64,000 nucleotides of DNA from Thermoclostridium stercorarium subsp. stercorarium DSM 8532 (GCF_000331995.1 NC_020134.1:1525465-1589464); one strand, 5' to 3'. Positions 1 through 9,806 are shown, numbered from the stretch's first letter. Notes: a model not told the origin generated them from the sequence alone. Made by a program: numbers and translations.

Positions 1-1574
1 GATTTGGCCAATTCACCGTCGAGTACGGGAAATGAAAGGCTGACGGCAAGGATTTGATTAGGCCTTATTTTGTCGTCTTTACCTTTTTCATTCACCACGT
101 CATACAGACAACCTTTATTGGCATTCCAGAAAAGCTTAATGAAGCTTTTCCGGATTTCCTCTGCCAACGCGGAATAATCAGCGTTATTTTCGCCTATTTG
201 TTCAAAAATATATGACATAACCATTGCTGCGTTGTACCACAGAGCGTTTATTTCAACAGCCTTCCCGTGGCGTGGCGTTACAACCCAGTCATCAACCTTT
301 GCGTCCATCCACGTGAGCTGAGTATGTTCGTTCCCGGCATATATCAGAAAATCGTCGTCCATTTTTATATTAAAAACCGTACCTTCCCTGTAGGCCTTGA
401 AAATTCTTTTTAAAACCGTAAGAAGCTCTTCCTTTACAAATTTCATATCGCCGGTATACCGTAAATACTTGTAAACGGCTTCGAAAAACCAAAGTGCAGC
501 ATCAACGGTATTATACGCCGGCTCGTTTTTTTCGTCGGGGAACAGGTTGGGTATCAGCCCGTCTTTTTCATACTTTGCGAAAGTATATAAAATATCCCTG
601 GCGTCGCCATATCTTTTCGTTACCAGTGTAAGCCCGGTAAGCGATATCATTGTGTCACGGCCCCAGTCGGTAAACCATGGATACCCCGCAATAACCGTTT
701 TGGAATTTGTGGAATTCCGTTCCACTATAAATTTGTCTGCCGCCAGCACAAGCCGTCTCAGAAACTCATCCCCGTCAAACCCCGGTAATAAAGCTTTCTG
801 CCTTTTTATTTCCTCTGCGATTATAAATTCGCCGTCGGTAATGTCCACAGGTTCATCAAAGCTGCAGATTAATGTTATTGTTTTTTCCTCACCTTCACTT
901 ACAGGTATATCGAAATAACCGGGCATATAATGATCTTCAGTTCCGTCAAAGCCTCTTTCATGTTCATAGGGATAATCCATGTTATAAAAAAAGCAATTGC
1001 TTTCCACTGCTTTTCCGTCCGAGCATGCGACAAAGATTTTCCTGTCTGTGTTACCGGGAGTAATGATTATTTCCCTGTCCCGAATTTCAGTTGAAAAATT
1101 CAGCGAACCGCTTACCGAAAGTCCATGGTAATCTCTGAAATTTATCAGCGGAGCAAGCTGTATTCTGCAGGTTACCGGGTTAATAATTCTGTAAACGACT
1201 GCCACCTGGTTTTTCCGGTTTCTTAAGCAAATCCTTTTTTCTATTCTCATTGACTCTATTCGGTAATAAAATTCAGGAATGAAATCATAACGGAAAGCTT
1301 CAAGATAATATTCCCCATGTGCAAAGAAATCAGGAGTTTTAAATGTATGAAGCAAATGCTTCTCTCCGTTCACCAAAACGCATTCACTTACCGAAGACAT
1401 GACAAGGAAGCGTTCAGTAGGCGGATTTAAGGAAGCAATCAGCAGGCCGTGATAACGCCTTGCATTCATACCGATAATCGTACCACAGGCAAAACCTCCA
1501 ATGCCGTTTGTTATAAGCCATTCTTTCTTGATTCCCTGGTCAGGCGTAATCCAGTGTGACTTTCCGAAAATCAT
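1..1574 (-). CDS. Glycogen debranching enzyme (amylo-alpha-1,6-glucosidase), 3' end beyond window
   Basis: Reading the minus strand from an ATG at 1574 gives an open frame of about 524 codons that runs off the window edge, so the C-terminus is missing. The start has a GGGAAGG ribosome site inside the end of yvcK. The N-terminal part (NGIGGFACGT, then RRYHGLLIAS) is the sugar-binding domain of bacterial and archaeal debranching enzymes. The following helical region, with YPWFTDWGRDTMISL and AALWFFEAVYKYLR, is the GH133-type (alpha/alpha)6 catalytic domain. By family knowledge it removes alpha-1,6 branches from glycogen in the cytoplasm. It abuts yvcK with no gap and is the last visible gene of the thrC-hprK-murB-rapZ-yvcK run, which suggests coupling to carbon-status control (inference). 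Confidence 0.9.
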   Translation of the reverse strand, partial: MIFGKSHWITPDQGIKKEWLITNGIGGFACGTIIGMNARRYHGLLIASLNPPTERFLVMSSVSECVLVNGEKHLLHTFKTPDFFAHGEYYLEAFRYDFIPEFYYRIESMRIEKRICLRNRKNQVAVVYRIINPVTCRIQLAPLINFRDYHGLSVSGSLNFSTEIRDREIIITPGNTDRKIFVACSDGKAVESNCFFYNMDYPYEHERGFDGTEDHYMPGYFDIPVSEGEEKTITLICSFDEPVDITDGEFIIAEEIKRQKALLPGFDGDEFLRRLVLAADKFIVERNSTNSKTVIAGYPWFTDWGRDTMISLTGLTLVTKRYGDARDILYTFAKYEKDGLIPNLFPDEKNEPAYNTVDAALWFFEAVYKYLRYTGDMKFVKEELLTVLKRIFKAYREGTVFNIKMDDDFLIYAGNEHTQLTWMDAKVDDWVVTPRHGKAVEINALWYNAAMVMSYIFEQIGENNADYSALAEEIRKSFIKLFWNANKGCLYDVVNEKGKDDKIRPNQILAVSLSFPVLDGELAK

Positions 1575-2846
1575 TTATGCCTTCCCTGCCTTATTTTCAT
1601 AAATATCAAGCACTGCTTTCGCCAGTTTTACAGGATCATGCCTCACGTAACCTTTGTTTATCTGTACCAAATCCCGTTCAACTACTTTTATTCCCATCTT
1701 TCTGACCTTACCGGCATCAAGTTTTACTACCGACGCCCCTTCTTTGACATACCTCCTGTAAATTTCGTCGGGTATTCTGCCTGTATTGACAATACAGTAA
1801 TCAATAAAACCTTCGCAGCCAGAATGACGGTATATTGCATCAATATGATCCGAAACAGTATATCCCTCGGTTTCTCCGGGCTGGGTCATTATATTTGACA
1901 CATAGATTTTTATCGCGTTTGATTTTACAATTCTTTCCACAACATGATCAACCAGCAGATTGGGTATTATGCTGGTATAAAGGCTTCCCGGACCGAGAAC
2001 AATGATTTCGGCTTCATCCAGCGCCTCCAAAGTACTTTCAAGTGGTTTAACATTATTCTTGTCCAAATACACTCTTTTTATTCTGCCCGGATGAAAAGTA
2101 TGGTGTTCGCCGATTTTGGATTCACCCTGAATTACAGCTCCGTCCTCAAGTTCGGCTATTAGGTTGATATTTTCCGATGTAACGGGGAGTACCCTGCCCG
2201 TGACCGCAAGAACCTCGCTCATGTTGCGCACTGCAGCTTCAAAACTTTCACTAATCCCCGTCATCGCCGCGAGGAACAAATTGCCGAAAGACTGCCCTTT
2301 TAAATCGCCTTCCTGAAACCGGTATTGCAACAGTTTTTCCATCTGAGGCTCGGTATCTGCGAGGGCAAGTATACAGTTCCGTATATCGCCCGGTGGAAGC
2401 ATGCCCAGATCCCTTCTGAGCATTCCAGACCCTCCGCCGTCATCGGCAACGGTTATAATGGCCGAAATATTCGCCGTAAACTGTTTTAACCCCCTTAATA
2501 ACGTGGATATACCCGTTCCTCCGCCGATAACTGCTACATTCGGGCCTTCCTTTAATCTTGAGCGTATGTAGATTTTTTTACCTATGTCAAGCATTGACGT
2601 CGGAACATTCGTAAGGCCGTTATTATTGATTTTCAACAAAGCCAGCAGTATTTTTCTCAAACACAAATAACAAAGAATTATGCCGGTACCGCTGAGTATT
2701 AATGCCGTTACGAACTGAGCAGTGCGTATTTCAGCCCGGTAAACCAGTACAGCAATTCCCGCTATAATCAGAAGCAACCCCACAATACCATTCCACAGCC
2801 ATTTTCTGAATTTATAAACAGTACGAAAAATCTTAAGAGGATTCAT
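1575..2846 (-). CDS. yvcK: YvcK/CofD-family gluconeogenesis factor, membrane-anchored form
   Basis: 423 residues. Two predicted membrane helices lie at about residues 16-36 and 43-65, ahead of the cytoplasmic YvcK domain. The domain shows the nucleotide-sugar-binding glycine motif GGGTG at 108-112 and DDGGGSG near 136, followed by LPPGDIRNC. Characterised YvcK proteins bind UDP-GlcNAc, influence peptidoglycan synthesis and are needed on gluconeogenic carbon sources. The N-terminal membrane segment is absent from the short Bacillus type. The ATG overlaps the end of rapZ by 14 bp, so the two are probably translationally coupled. The usual downstream partners whiA and crh are not here; a debranching enzyme follows instead. 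Confidence 0.93.
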   Translation of the reverse strand: MNPLKIFRTVYKFRKWLWNGIVGLLLIIAGIAVLVYRAEIRTAQFVTALILSGTGIILCYLCLRKILLALLKINNNGLTNVPTSMLDIGKKIYIRSRLKEGPNVAVIGGGTGISTLLRGLKQFTANISAIITVADDGGGSGMLRRDLGMLPPGDIRNCILALADTEPQMEKLLQYRFQEGDLKGQSFGNLFLAAMTGISESFEAAVRNMSEVLAVTGRVLPVTSENINLIAELEDGAVIQGESKIGEHHTFHPGRIKRVYLDKNNVKPLESTLEALDEAEIIVLGPGSLYTSIIPNLLVDHVVERIVKSNAIKIYVSNIMTQPGETEGYTVSDHIDAIYRHSGCEGFIDYCIVNTGRIPDEIYRRYVKEGASVVKLDAGKVRKMGIKVVERDLVQINKGYVRHDPVKLAKAVLDIYENKAGKA

Positions 2847-3717
2847 TTCTCATTCTCCTGTTATCTTTGTCAACATCCCTGTGTTCAAGAACCACACTGC
2901 TGTTCTTGGCTTTAAGTATTTCAAACAGCTGATTTGCAATTGTTACCGAACGGTGTTTCCCTCCTGTGCAGCCTATGCCGATTACCAGCTGATTTTTCCC
3001 TTCCTTTACGTAATTGGGAATTAGAAAATCAAGCAAGTCAACAAGTTTTGTCAGGAATACCCTGCTCTCATGAAAACTCATCACATAGTCGCTTACATCC
3101 TTGTCGTTGCCTGTGAGGCTCTTCAGGGAATCGACGTAATACGGATTGGGTATAAACCTCACGTCGAATACCAGGTCGCAGTCAATCGGTATTCCGTACT
3201 TAAAGCCAAAAGAAATTATATTTATGATAAGCCCGGAAAAAGGTTTACCTTCAACAAAAAGCTTGTGAATTTCCTGCTTGAGTTGACGCGGGGTAAGGTT
3301 TGAAGTATCGATTACGTAGTCGGCTTTTTCCTTAACAGGCGCAAGTATGCGCCGCTCTTCCCTTATCCCGTCCAGTATCCGACCCTCAGGGGACAAAGGA
3401 TGCATTCTCCGGGTTTCTTTGAATCTTTTTACCAGAACATTATCCTGCGCTTCCAAAAACAAAATTTTGTAGGATATGCCGTAAGCTGCAAGCGACTCAA
3501 GGGCCGGGAACAAGTCAAGGAACATCGTTCCTCCCCGTATATCCATAATCAGGGCGATTCTGTCCATTTTATTCTGGCCCTGAAGGCATATCTCTGCAAA
3601 CTTAGGTACAAGTGACGGTGGAAGATTGTCCACGCAGAAGTATCCAATGTCTTCAAAGTATTTTACACATAGGCTCTTTCCGGCACCCGACATGCCGGTA
3701 ATGATAAGAAATTCCAC
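2833..3717 (-). CDS. rapZ: RapZ/YvcJ-family nucleotide-binding protein
   Basis: 294 residues, the normal family length. Walker A GMSGAGKS is at residues 8-15, and the conserved C-terminal block GIGCTGGKHRSV sits near 247-258. The start is GTG at 3717, with GGGAGG six bases upstream. YvcJ is a nucleotide-hydrolysing protein. Its Escherichia coli relative RapZ binds the sRNA GlmZ and a cell-wall precursor, but no GlmZ system is known in Clostridia, so the RNA role should not be assumed. It lies 2 bp after murB and overlaps yvcK, in the conserved rapZ-yvcK order. Confidence 0.93.
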   Translation of the reverse strand: MEFLIITGMSGAGKSLCVKYFEDIGYFCVDNLPPSLVPKFAEICLQGQNKMDRIALIMDIRGGTMFLDLFPALESLAAYGISYKILFLEAQDNVLVKRFKETRRMHPLSPEGRILDGIREERRILAPVKEKADYVIDTSNLTPRQLKQEIHKLFVEGKPFSGLIINIISFGFKYGIPIDCDLVFDVRFIPNPYYVDSLKSLTGNDKDVSDYVMSFHESRVFLTKLVDLLDFLIPNYVKEGKNQLVIGIGCTGGKHRSVTIANQLFEILKAKNSSVVLEHRDVDKDNRRMRNESS

Positions 3718-3719
3718 GC

Positions 3720-4640
3720 TTATCCTCCCAGTATCTTAACTTCCTGCTGTAACATGACGCCGGAAGTTTCAAAAACTCTTTTTTTGATAAACTCTATCAA
3801 TTCAATTACATCCGCCGCCGTAGCCGTTCCCGTGTTGATAATAAAACCGCAGTGCTTGTCAGACACCCTCGCACCACCTATCTGGAATCCCCTGAGGCCT
3901 GCCTCTTCTATCAGCTTTCCGGCGTAATAACCTTCAGGCCTTTTAAAAATGCTGCCTGCACTTGGAAAGTTCAAAGGCTGTTTTTCCCTTCTCCTACGGT
4001 TCAGTTCTCTCATCTTATCCCGTATTTCATCCCTGTTTCCGCCACTGAGCCTCATTTTCACCTCAAGGACAATCAGACTTTCGGTTTGTATTCTGCTTGT
4101 CCTGTAACCAAACTGGAGTTCTTCCGCGCAAAGATGCACCAGATTCGCATCTTTGTCAAGGCATGTGACTTCCAGAACCACATCTTTCATTTCACCGTCA
4201 TAGGCGCCGGCATTCATTGTAACCGCTCCGCCCACCGTTCCGGGAATCCCAGCTGCAAATTCAAGGCCGGAAAGTGAATGATCACAGGCCAGATTGGAAA
4301 CCAGAACAAGAGGTGCTCCTGATTTCGCGGTAATAATATCCTCTTCTACCGATGTTGACGAAAAATTGTCCGACAATTTTATTATAACTCCGTCATATCC
4401 CGTATCATGGACTATAAGATTTGTCCCATTTCCGATAACGTAATATGGAACATTGTTCTCATTTAGGTATTTTATAACATCCCGGATTTCCTCCACGCCT
4501 GACGGAAGCAACATCATTTTAGCCTTTCCGCCTACCCGCATGGAAGTATGCTCTTTCATCGGTACATCCAGTAAAATCTGCTCATCTTTCAGGATTTTCC
4601 TTATTTCATTCATGGCGTTCATTACCATTTCACTATCCAT
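3720..4640 (-). CDS. murB: UDP-N-acetylenolpyruvoylglucosamine reductase
   Basis: 306 residues. MurB reduces UDP-GlcNAc-enolpyruvate to UDP-MurNAc with NADPH, the committed step of peptidoglycan precursor synthesis. The FAD-binding half shows HTSMRVGG, VIGNGTNL and the AAGIPGTVGGAV block. The catalytic half carries SAGSIFKRP, with the proton-donating serine, and the terminal QQEVK glutamate region. The ATG has GGAG nine bases upstream. It is 36 bp after hprK and 2 bp before rapZ. The murB-rapZ-yvcK arrangement recurs in Firmicutes. Confidence 0.95.
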   Translation of the reverse strand: MDSEMVMNAMNEIRKILKDEQILLDVPMKEHTSMRVGGKAKMMLLPSGVEEIRDVIKYLNENNVPYYVIGNGTNLIVHDTGYDGVIIKLSDNFSSTSVEEDIITAKSGAPLVLVSNLACDHSLSGLEFAAGIPGTVGGAVTMNAGAYDGEMKDVVLEVTCLDKDANLVHLCAEELQFGYRTSRIQTESLIVLEVKMRLSGGNRDEIRDKMRELNRRRREKQPLNFPSAGSIFKRPEGYYAGKLIEEAGLRGFQIGGARVSDKHCGFIINTGTATAADVIELIEFIKKRVFETSGVMLQQEVKILGG

Positions 4641-4676
4641 AGTCCAATACTCCGTAATACCGTGGTCTTTCAGTCA

Positions 4677-5663
4677 CTAATCACCGTTCATATTTCTCAT
4701 TGAATTTCTCTCAATTTCCCGCATTACTCTTTCATTTAAAACCTTCGCTGCGTTATAACCCATTTTTTTTTGCCGGTGATTCATTGCCGCAACCTCAATG
4801 ATAATCGCCAGGTTTCTTCCCGGTCTTACAGGAATTGTTAGTGAAGGAACCTTAATTCCCAGTATTTCTGTATACTCGTCGTTAATCCCCAGCCTGTCAT
4901 ACTGCTTATTTGTATCCCACAGCTCCATGTTGACAACCAGATTTATATTCTCGGTCATCTTAACCGCGCCGACACCGTACAGGTTTTTTACGTCAATTAT
5001 ACCCACTCCGCGAATTTCTATAAAATGCCTTATAATATCAGGAGAACTTCCTACAAGCGTTCTGTTGGATACCTTCCTGATTTCCACAACGTCATCGGCG
5101 ACAAGGCGATGACCGCGCTTTACAAGTTCCAAAGCAGTTTCGCTTTTTCCTACTCCGCTCTCGCCAAGCATCAAAACCCCTTCGCCGTATACCTCCACCA
5201 AAACCCCGTGCATTGTTATTCGGGGTGCAAGTTCGACATTCAGATACAAAATTAAATAACTTGCAAACCTTGAAGTTTCCTCGTCGGTCCGCAGAAGCGG
5301 AACCCCGTACTCAGTAGCCAGTTCCACCATTTCGGGAAAAGGCTCTTTTCCCCTTGCAATGATAACACACGGGAAATCGTGCTTAAAAAAAGCCTTAAGG
5401 CTTGCATACCTTTCTTCATACGAGAGCGAGGCAAGATAAGCCATTTCAACAGTACCGATAATCTGAATTCTTTCGGTATCACAATATTCGTAAAACCCGG
5501 CCAGCTGAAGTCCGGGACGGTTTATATCCGATGTTTTTATCAAAATGTCGTGTGAACCGGGCACATAATTCAGTTCTTCCAGCTTAAATTCACTTATTAT
5601 TCTTCCTAATGTAACATTATATGAAGAGTCTGACATATTTATCACCTGCAGGTTTCCCTTCAT
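4677..5663 (-). CDS. hprK: HPr kinase/phosphorylase
   Basis: 328 residues from the first ATG. HprK phosphorylates Ser46 of the PTS protein HPr using ATP and reverses the reaction with phosphate; this is the master switch of carbon catabolite control in Firmicutes. Walker A GESGVGKS is at about 167-174, followed by the HRLVADD active-site histidine block and the family signature region RGVGIIDV. A second in-frame ATG at residue 10 has an AGGTGAT ribosome site six bases upstream and may be the true start. Only 21 bp separate it from thrC, so it is probably co-transcribed. Neither ptsH nor crh lies in the window. Confidence 0.95.
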   Translation of the reverse strand: MKGNLQVINMSDSSYNVTLGRIISEFKLEELNYVPGSHDILIKTSDINRPGLQLAGFYEYCDTERIQIIGTVEMAYLASLSYEERYASLKAFFKHDFPCVIIARGKEPFPEMVELATEYGVPLLRTDEETSRFASYLILYLNVELAPRITMHGVLVEVYGEGVLMLGESGVGKSETALELVKRGHRLVADDVVEIRKVSNRTLVGSSPDIIRHFIEIRGVGIIDVKNLYGVGAVKMTENINLVVNMELWDTNKQYDRLGINDEYTEILGIKVPSLTIPVRPGRNLAIIIEVAAMNHRQKKMGYNAAKVLNERVMREIERNSMRNMNGD

Positions 5664-5684
5664 TCCTTTCCTTTATATTGACTT

Positions 5685-7178
5685 TTACGAATTAAGGATA
5701 TTAAGAACTACGTCACCCATTTCATCCTTTTCGCAGACCGTTTTGTGAAGTATTTCTTTCCTGTCCAGATCTTTTAATCCTTTTGGTATCTCCCAGCCGG
5801 TTTTTTCCGAAAGCAGCCTCAGAAGTCCGAACTCGTCAAGCCCTTCGGTTTCGTCACCGAACAGAGCCTTTGCTACGCTGCCGCTGAACTTGAACGGGCT
5901 TGCGGTGGAAACGATTACGGTCTGAGTAAGATCTCCGCTATATATTACATACTTGTCATAAACGTCCATCGCCACTGCAGTGTGAGTATCCAATACATAA
6001 CCATAATCCTTGTAAACGCTTCTTATGCAGGCGAGGGTTTCATTATCACTCGAATATCCTCCCCAGAATATTTCCTGAATTTTTCCCTTAATTGTTTTGT
6101 TCACCGTATAATAACCCTTTTCGTTGAGGTCGTTCATATAACCGCGTATAAGCCCGGCATCTTTTCCTCCGAGTTCAAAAAGCAGCCTTTCAAGATTACT
6201 GGAAATAAGTATATCCATTGACGGAGACAGAGTTTTATGGAATTCCCTTCTCCTGTCATATGTTCCTGTAATAATAAAGTCGGTAAGTATATTATTTTCA
6301 TTTGATGCACATATAAGCCTGTTCACAGGCAGCCCCATTTTCATCGCATACCATGCCGCAAGAATATTCCCGAAATTACCTGTCGGAACCACAAAATTTA
6401 TCTTCTCTCCGGGTTCAATGATTTTATCCTTCAATAAATCCGCATATGCGGAAAAATAATATACAATCTGCGGAACCAGTCTTCCCCAGTTTATCGAGTT
6501 CGCCGATGAAAACCTGAAACCTTTGTCCTGTATCTTATCACATATGTTTTTGTCATTGAAAATCTTTTTTACGCCGCTCTGAGTATCGTCGAAATTCCCG
6601 TTTACGGCTATAACATTCGTATTTTTGCCTGTCTGAGTAACCATCTGAAGTCTCTGGATTTCACTTACTCCGCCGTTTGGATAGAATACAATGATATACG
6701 TGCCGTCGACGTCTGCAAATCCTTCAAGTGCAGCCTTGCCTGTATCACCGGATGTAGCCGTAAGTATAACTATTTTTGAATTTTCTCCTGTTTTCTTGAT
6801 GGCTTTTACCATAAAGTGCGGAAGTATTTGCAAAGCCATATCCTTAAAAGCACAGGTAGGGCCGTGCCAGAGCTCAAGCATATGAAGATGCTCGTGCAGA
6901 TGTACAAGAGGAGTAACCTCGGGAGATGAAAAATTATTCCCATAGGCTTTCTTTACGCATTCTTCCAATTCTGCCCTGTCAAAATCGGTCAGAAAAAAAG
7001 AAAGTATTTTTTCTGCTCTTTGCCGGTAATTATCACTAACCAAATTTTCAATAAACTTTAAATCAACAGTTACGTCATCTTCCGGAACAAACAGCCCGCC
7101 GTCAGGCGCAATACCCATTTTAATTGCTTCCGAAGAAGTAACGCCGGAAAATCCACCGCGTGTGCTTCTGTACCTCAT
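5685..7178 (-). CDS. thrC: Threonine synthase
   Basis: 497 residues, the long bacterial form. ThrC converts O-phosphohomoserine to threonine with pyridoxal phosphate. The PLP lysine is K112 in HGPTCAFKDMALQ. The phosphate-binding and active-site blocks ATSGDTGKAAL and VPTGNFGNILAAW are present, and the N-terminal domain (RYRSTRGG) is typical. GAAAGAAGGG precedes the ATG. It appears to be the first gene of the operon leading into hprK-murB-rapZ-yvcK. Threonine synthesis has no obvious link to that group, so the fusion of transcription units may be local. Confidence 0.94.
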   Translation of the reverse strand: MRYRSTRGGFSGVTSSEAIKMGIAPDGGLFVPEDDVTVDLKFIENLVSDNYRQRAEKILSFFLTDFDRAELEECVKKAYGNNFSSPEVTPLVHLHEHLHMLELWHGPTCAFKDMALQILPHFMVKAIKKTGENSKIVILTATSGDTGKAALEGFADVDGTYIIVFYPNGGVSEIQRLQMVTQTGKNTNVIAVNGNFDDTQSGVKKIFNDKNICDKIQDKGFRFSSANSINWGRLVPQIVYYFSAYADLLKDKIIEPGEKINFVVPTGNFGNILAAWYAMKMGLPVNRLICASNENNILTDFIITGTYDRRREFHKTLSPSMDILISSNLERLLFELGGKDAGLIRGYMNDLNEKGYYTVNKTIKGKIQEIFWGGYSSDNETLACIRSVYKDYGYVLDTHTAVAMDVYDKYVIYSGDLTQTVIVSTASPFKFSGSVAKALFGDETEGLDEFGLLRLLSEKTGWEIPKGLKDLDRKEILHKTVCEKDEMGDVVLNILNS

Positions 7179-7384
7179 ATGTACCCTTCTTTCAGTTTCA
7201 CTCTCCTGTAAACTAATGATAATATAATATAAAATACATAAAAAATCAAAAAATTTTTATGTATTTACAATACAGCATTGTTACAAGCCTGTATTAATTT
7301 TGTTAACGAATTGTTCATAACTTTAATCTTATCTTAATGGTAATTTTATCATGAATATGCTATACTTTAATCACGATGATTTAT

Positions 7385-7399
7385 TTAACTTTTTTTCAT
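7385..7399 (-). other. Four-codon frame behind a near-perfect ribosome site
   Basis: On the minus strand AAAAGGAGG is followed after six bases by ATG, two Lys codons, a Ser codon and TAA. A start signal this strong in front of only four codons is either a minimal leader frame or the decayed start of a lost gene. It lies about 207 bp before thrC, so a regulatory role there would be long-range. Translation is not shown. Confidence 0.3.
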
Positions 7400-7454
7400 T
7401 TTGTTCCTCCTTTTAATATAGATCCTTGATCTGAGTTTATATGAGATGATCTTG

Positions 7455-7512
7455 AAAAGCACATTGAATATAATGCTATCATATTCATAAGTACATAGTT
7501 GAATGTGCTTTT
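7455..7512. terminator. Bidirectional terminator
   Basis: Stem AAAAGCACATT (7455-7465) pairs perfectly with 7502-7512, and a smaller 6-bp hairpin lies within the loop. The plus-strand side ends in a run of nine T; the minus-strand side ends in TTTT. It follows the stop of the DUF2298 gene at 7533 and probably ends that minus-strand transcript. The better T-run faces plus, where no gene is recognised. Confidence 0.75.
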
Positions 7513-7532
7513 TTTTTATCTTTTTTTCCGCA

Positions 7533-9806
7533 TCAGTATTCGACTTTTATAAGTTTTGCATTCGGTCTTTCAAAAACCACTGTGCCAAGGCCCATAAGTT
7601 TTTTTTCGTTTAATTCCGGAAATGTTTCATGCTCGGTTTTTCCTATAACGATATACTCCACACTGTATTTTCTGAGAAGTTCCTTCGTCATTTCCAAATC
7701 GTCGGATTCATAAATTGCTTTTACATCGCTTATGCGTTCCTGAATCAGTGTAATATCACCCCTCCACAGCCATTCATGAGTATACCAGCCCTGGATTGTG
7801 GGAAGACCTGTGGCCATTGATATTCTGCAATTATATGTGTAACTGTCCCCGTTAGCCTCAAGTACAACGGGCTGGCCCTGAACGTTTTCGCGCAGCCAGC
7901 AAACAAGCTCGTAATCGTCGGGATTGCTGTTTTTCATAAAAGCCAGTCCGTCCAGACCTTCATATTTCTGCGGATCTAAATTCTTATACCAGCTGGGTAT
8001 TGCATAAAAAGGATAAATCATTGGCAGAATTACCATAATAACGGTGAGCGCTTTCGCCAAGACAAGTTTCGGTTCTTTGTATATTGATTTTCTGATGCGG
8101 ATAAAGATATAGCCGCAAGCCAGACCAAACATTATAAAAGCCTGATAAGTCAGCTTGAACATGGTATTGGCTCGTGCATATCCGTTTTCATATATATCCT
8201 TCACGTAAACAATCTCAGGAATAAGAACCAGACCCATTGCGGACACGCAAAGGATCACGGCAAAAACGTCCCCGGTTGAAAATTTCTCCAGAACGTTTTT
8301 TATTCTTACGGTAAAAGTAAGCTCATTCCGTGCTTTGAGCCTTTCCGTTCCCCTTAATCTTTTCCATGCCGTGTTCTGTTCGGCATAGAGAATTGCAATA
8401 AAGAATACTATTACAAATGTAAGCTGATAGCCCCACAAAACAAGCAGCTGGTGCGGTAAGGAATGGTTTCTTGCCAGGCGTACCGTGGAAGCTATCTTTT
8501 CGAAAGACAGGTTAAAAGGAAGCGCAAACAGGAGCGACAGCAGCAGCACCGCAACAAAACGCAAAACGGTTACAACAGTTGTTTTTTTGCGAAAACCGTA
8601 ATTTCGTATTCCTGCGCATATAAATACAAACAGCGTAACAGTCAGATAAATCGGAAAATCCCAGTAATTGGACATCTGGAAAATACAAATGAAAAGCGAG
8701 ATTAACAATATTTCGGGGAAAAAGATTTCATTAAGACGGTATTTATCATCCTGATTGCCCAAGGTTTTACGCTGCAATTTTCCGAACACGGCCAGAAGTA
8801 CCCCAATCAGCGTCAGGACAAAAATCATGTTAATTACGTGAGCGTGCAAATCGGACACCACAAAAGAATAAACGGGAAATTCATGAATTGTTTTGTCGTC
8901 TGTCGGAGGATTATAGCCGATATATCTTGTCGCATCGGGAAACCAGTATTTGTCCCCTTCCTTTGTAAATTTGGCAAGAAATCCGTAAAAAAAGGAATGC
9001 AGGTTACCGCCGATCGAAACAAGAACGGCCGCAATTAATCCTCCTGCAACAGCGGGGCATTCTCCCTCAATTCCGTGTTCCCTGAGCATGTTAGAAACAA
9101 TCGTAAAACAAAGGGCCATGCTGAAGGCAAAAAGGGTCGCCATCATGACGTTATAGGAAATTTCGGTTTCAAGGCCGCTGAGTCTGGTCAGAAACGCCGT
9201 AACATACTGTCCGAAATAATAGTAATTTATTGGTTTTCCCGCAAACCACATATCCTTCGGCGGAACATAACCCGAACGGAGTATGCTGTTTACAAAACCA
9301 TAGTCCATAAATTTTTCAAGACCTTCTATTTTTGGGTTAAATCCTCTGAGATATGTCCAGAAACTTAATGAGAATAAAAAGAGCCCCTCACCGGTAAAAA
9401 CCCAGAAAAACGTGTCTTTATCAATGATGCCTGAAATGTTCCGGTAAAATTTCTTCCACCCAAAAAACACCACATAAACAGCCAAACCCGCTGCCACTGT
9501 AACAGACCAGCAGTGGGCCGGGGTTATATCCAACAATTTGGCATATGAGAGAAGCCAGAATATAAACGAACTTATGGCAAGCCCGATAATTTTTGAGAAC
9601 ATAAAGCCTTTATCGGTAAAGGTGGAAAAAATACGAAACGTCATCGGCAAAAATAAAAAACCAATAAATAAAAAAACAGCCCACCATTTCAGCACATATA
9701 TAAACTCATTTTTTAATTTGATTCCCCATAATACCATAGACAACGGCAGCAAAAAATACGATAAGCATTTAACCAAAAATTCTGGGAAAGCCTTTGTTTT
9801 TTCCAT
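7533..9806 (-). CDS. DUF2298 (YYY-type) polytopic membrane protein, putative GT-C glycosyltransferase
   Basis: 757 residues with about a dozen hydrophobic segments. The first extracytoplasmic loop contains FAGKPINYYYFGQY, the tyrosine-rich signature of the DUF2298/Chlor_Arch_YYY family, and PKIEGLEKFMDYGFVNS ahead of it. A later block has HEFPVYSFVVSDLHAH. The C-terminal soluble stretch (about 640-757) ends with SVEYIVIGKTE. GT-C-like transferases share this topology of many helices with an acidic first loop, so a lipid-linked sugar donor is likely, but no member activity can be assigned. GGGAGG precedes the ATG. It is divergent from the gtrA operon and shares its overall plan with the 747-residue protein at 10562. 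Confidence 0.82.
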   Translation of the reverse strand: MEKTKAFPEFLVKCLSYFLLPLSMVLWGIKLKNEFIYVLKWWAVFLFIGFLFLPMTFRIFSTFTDKGFMFSKIIGLAISSFIFWLLSYAKLLDITPAHCWSVTVAAGLAVYVVFFGWKKFYRNISGIIDKDTFFWVFTGEGLFLFSLSFWTYLRGFNPKIEGLEKFMDYGFVNSILRSGYVPPKDMWFAGKPINYYYFGQYVTAFLTRLSGLETEISYNVMMATLFAFSMALCFTIVSNMLREHGIEGECPAVAGGLIAAVLVSIGGNLHSFFYGFLAKFTKEGDKYWFPDATRYIGYNPPTDDKTIHEFPVYSFVVSDLHAHVINMIFVLTLIGVLLAVFGKLQRKTLGNQDDKYRLNEIFFPEILLISLFICIFQMSNYWDFPIYLTVTLFVFICAGIRNYGFRKKTTVVTVLRFVAVLLLSLLFALPFNLSFEKIASTVRLARNHSLPHQLLVLWGYQLTFVIVFFIAILYAEQNTAWKRLRGTERLKARNELTFTVRIKNVLEKFSTGDVFAVILCVSAMGLVLIPEIVYVKDIYENGYARANTMFKLTYQAFIMFGLACGYIFIRIRKSIYKEPKLVLAKALTVIMVILPMIYPFYAIPSWYKNLDPQKYEGLDGLAFMKNSNPDDYELVCWLRENVQGQPVVLEANGDSYTYNCRISMATGLPTIQGWYTHEWLWRGDITLIQERISDVKAIYESDDLEMTKELLRKYSVEYIVIGKTEHETFPELNEKKLMGLGTVVFERPNAKLIKVEY

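Larger units (their letters stand above)
7179..7532. other. Intergenic region upstream of thrC
   Basis: AT-rich 354-bp gap. Minus-strand hexamers TTGATT (7244-7249) and TATATT (7221-7226), 17 bp apart, could start thrC transcription, but such matches are common in AT-rich DNA. An all-AT inverted repeat lies at about 7232-7265. A strong Shine-Dalgarno followed by a four-codon frame lies at 7385-7411, and a terminator at 7455-7512; both are listed separately. On the plus strand, TGCTATACT at 7358-7366 resembles an extended -10 and points at that terminator, so a short RNA is conceivable. No ordinary gene is visible. Confidence 0.5.
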
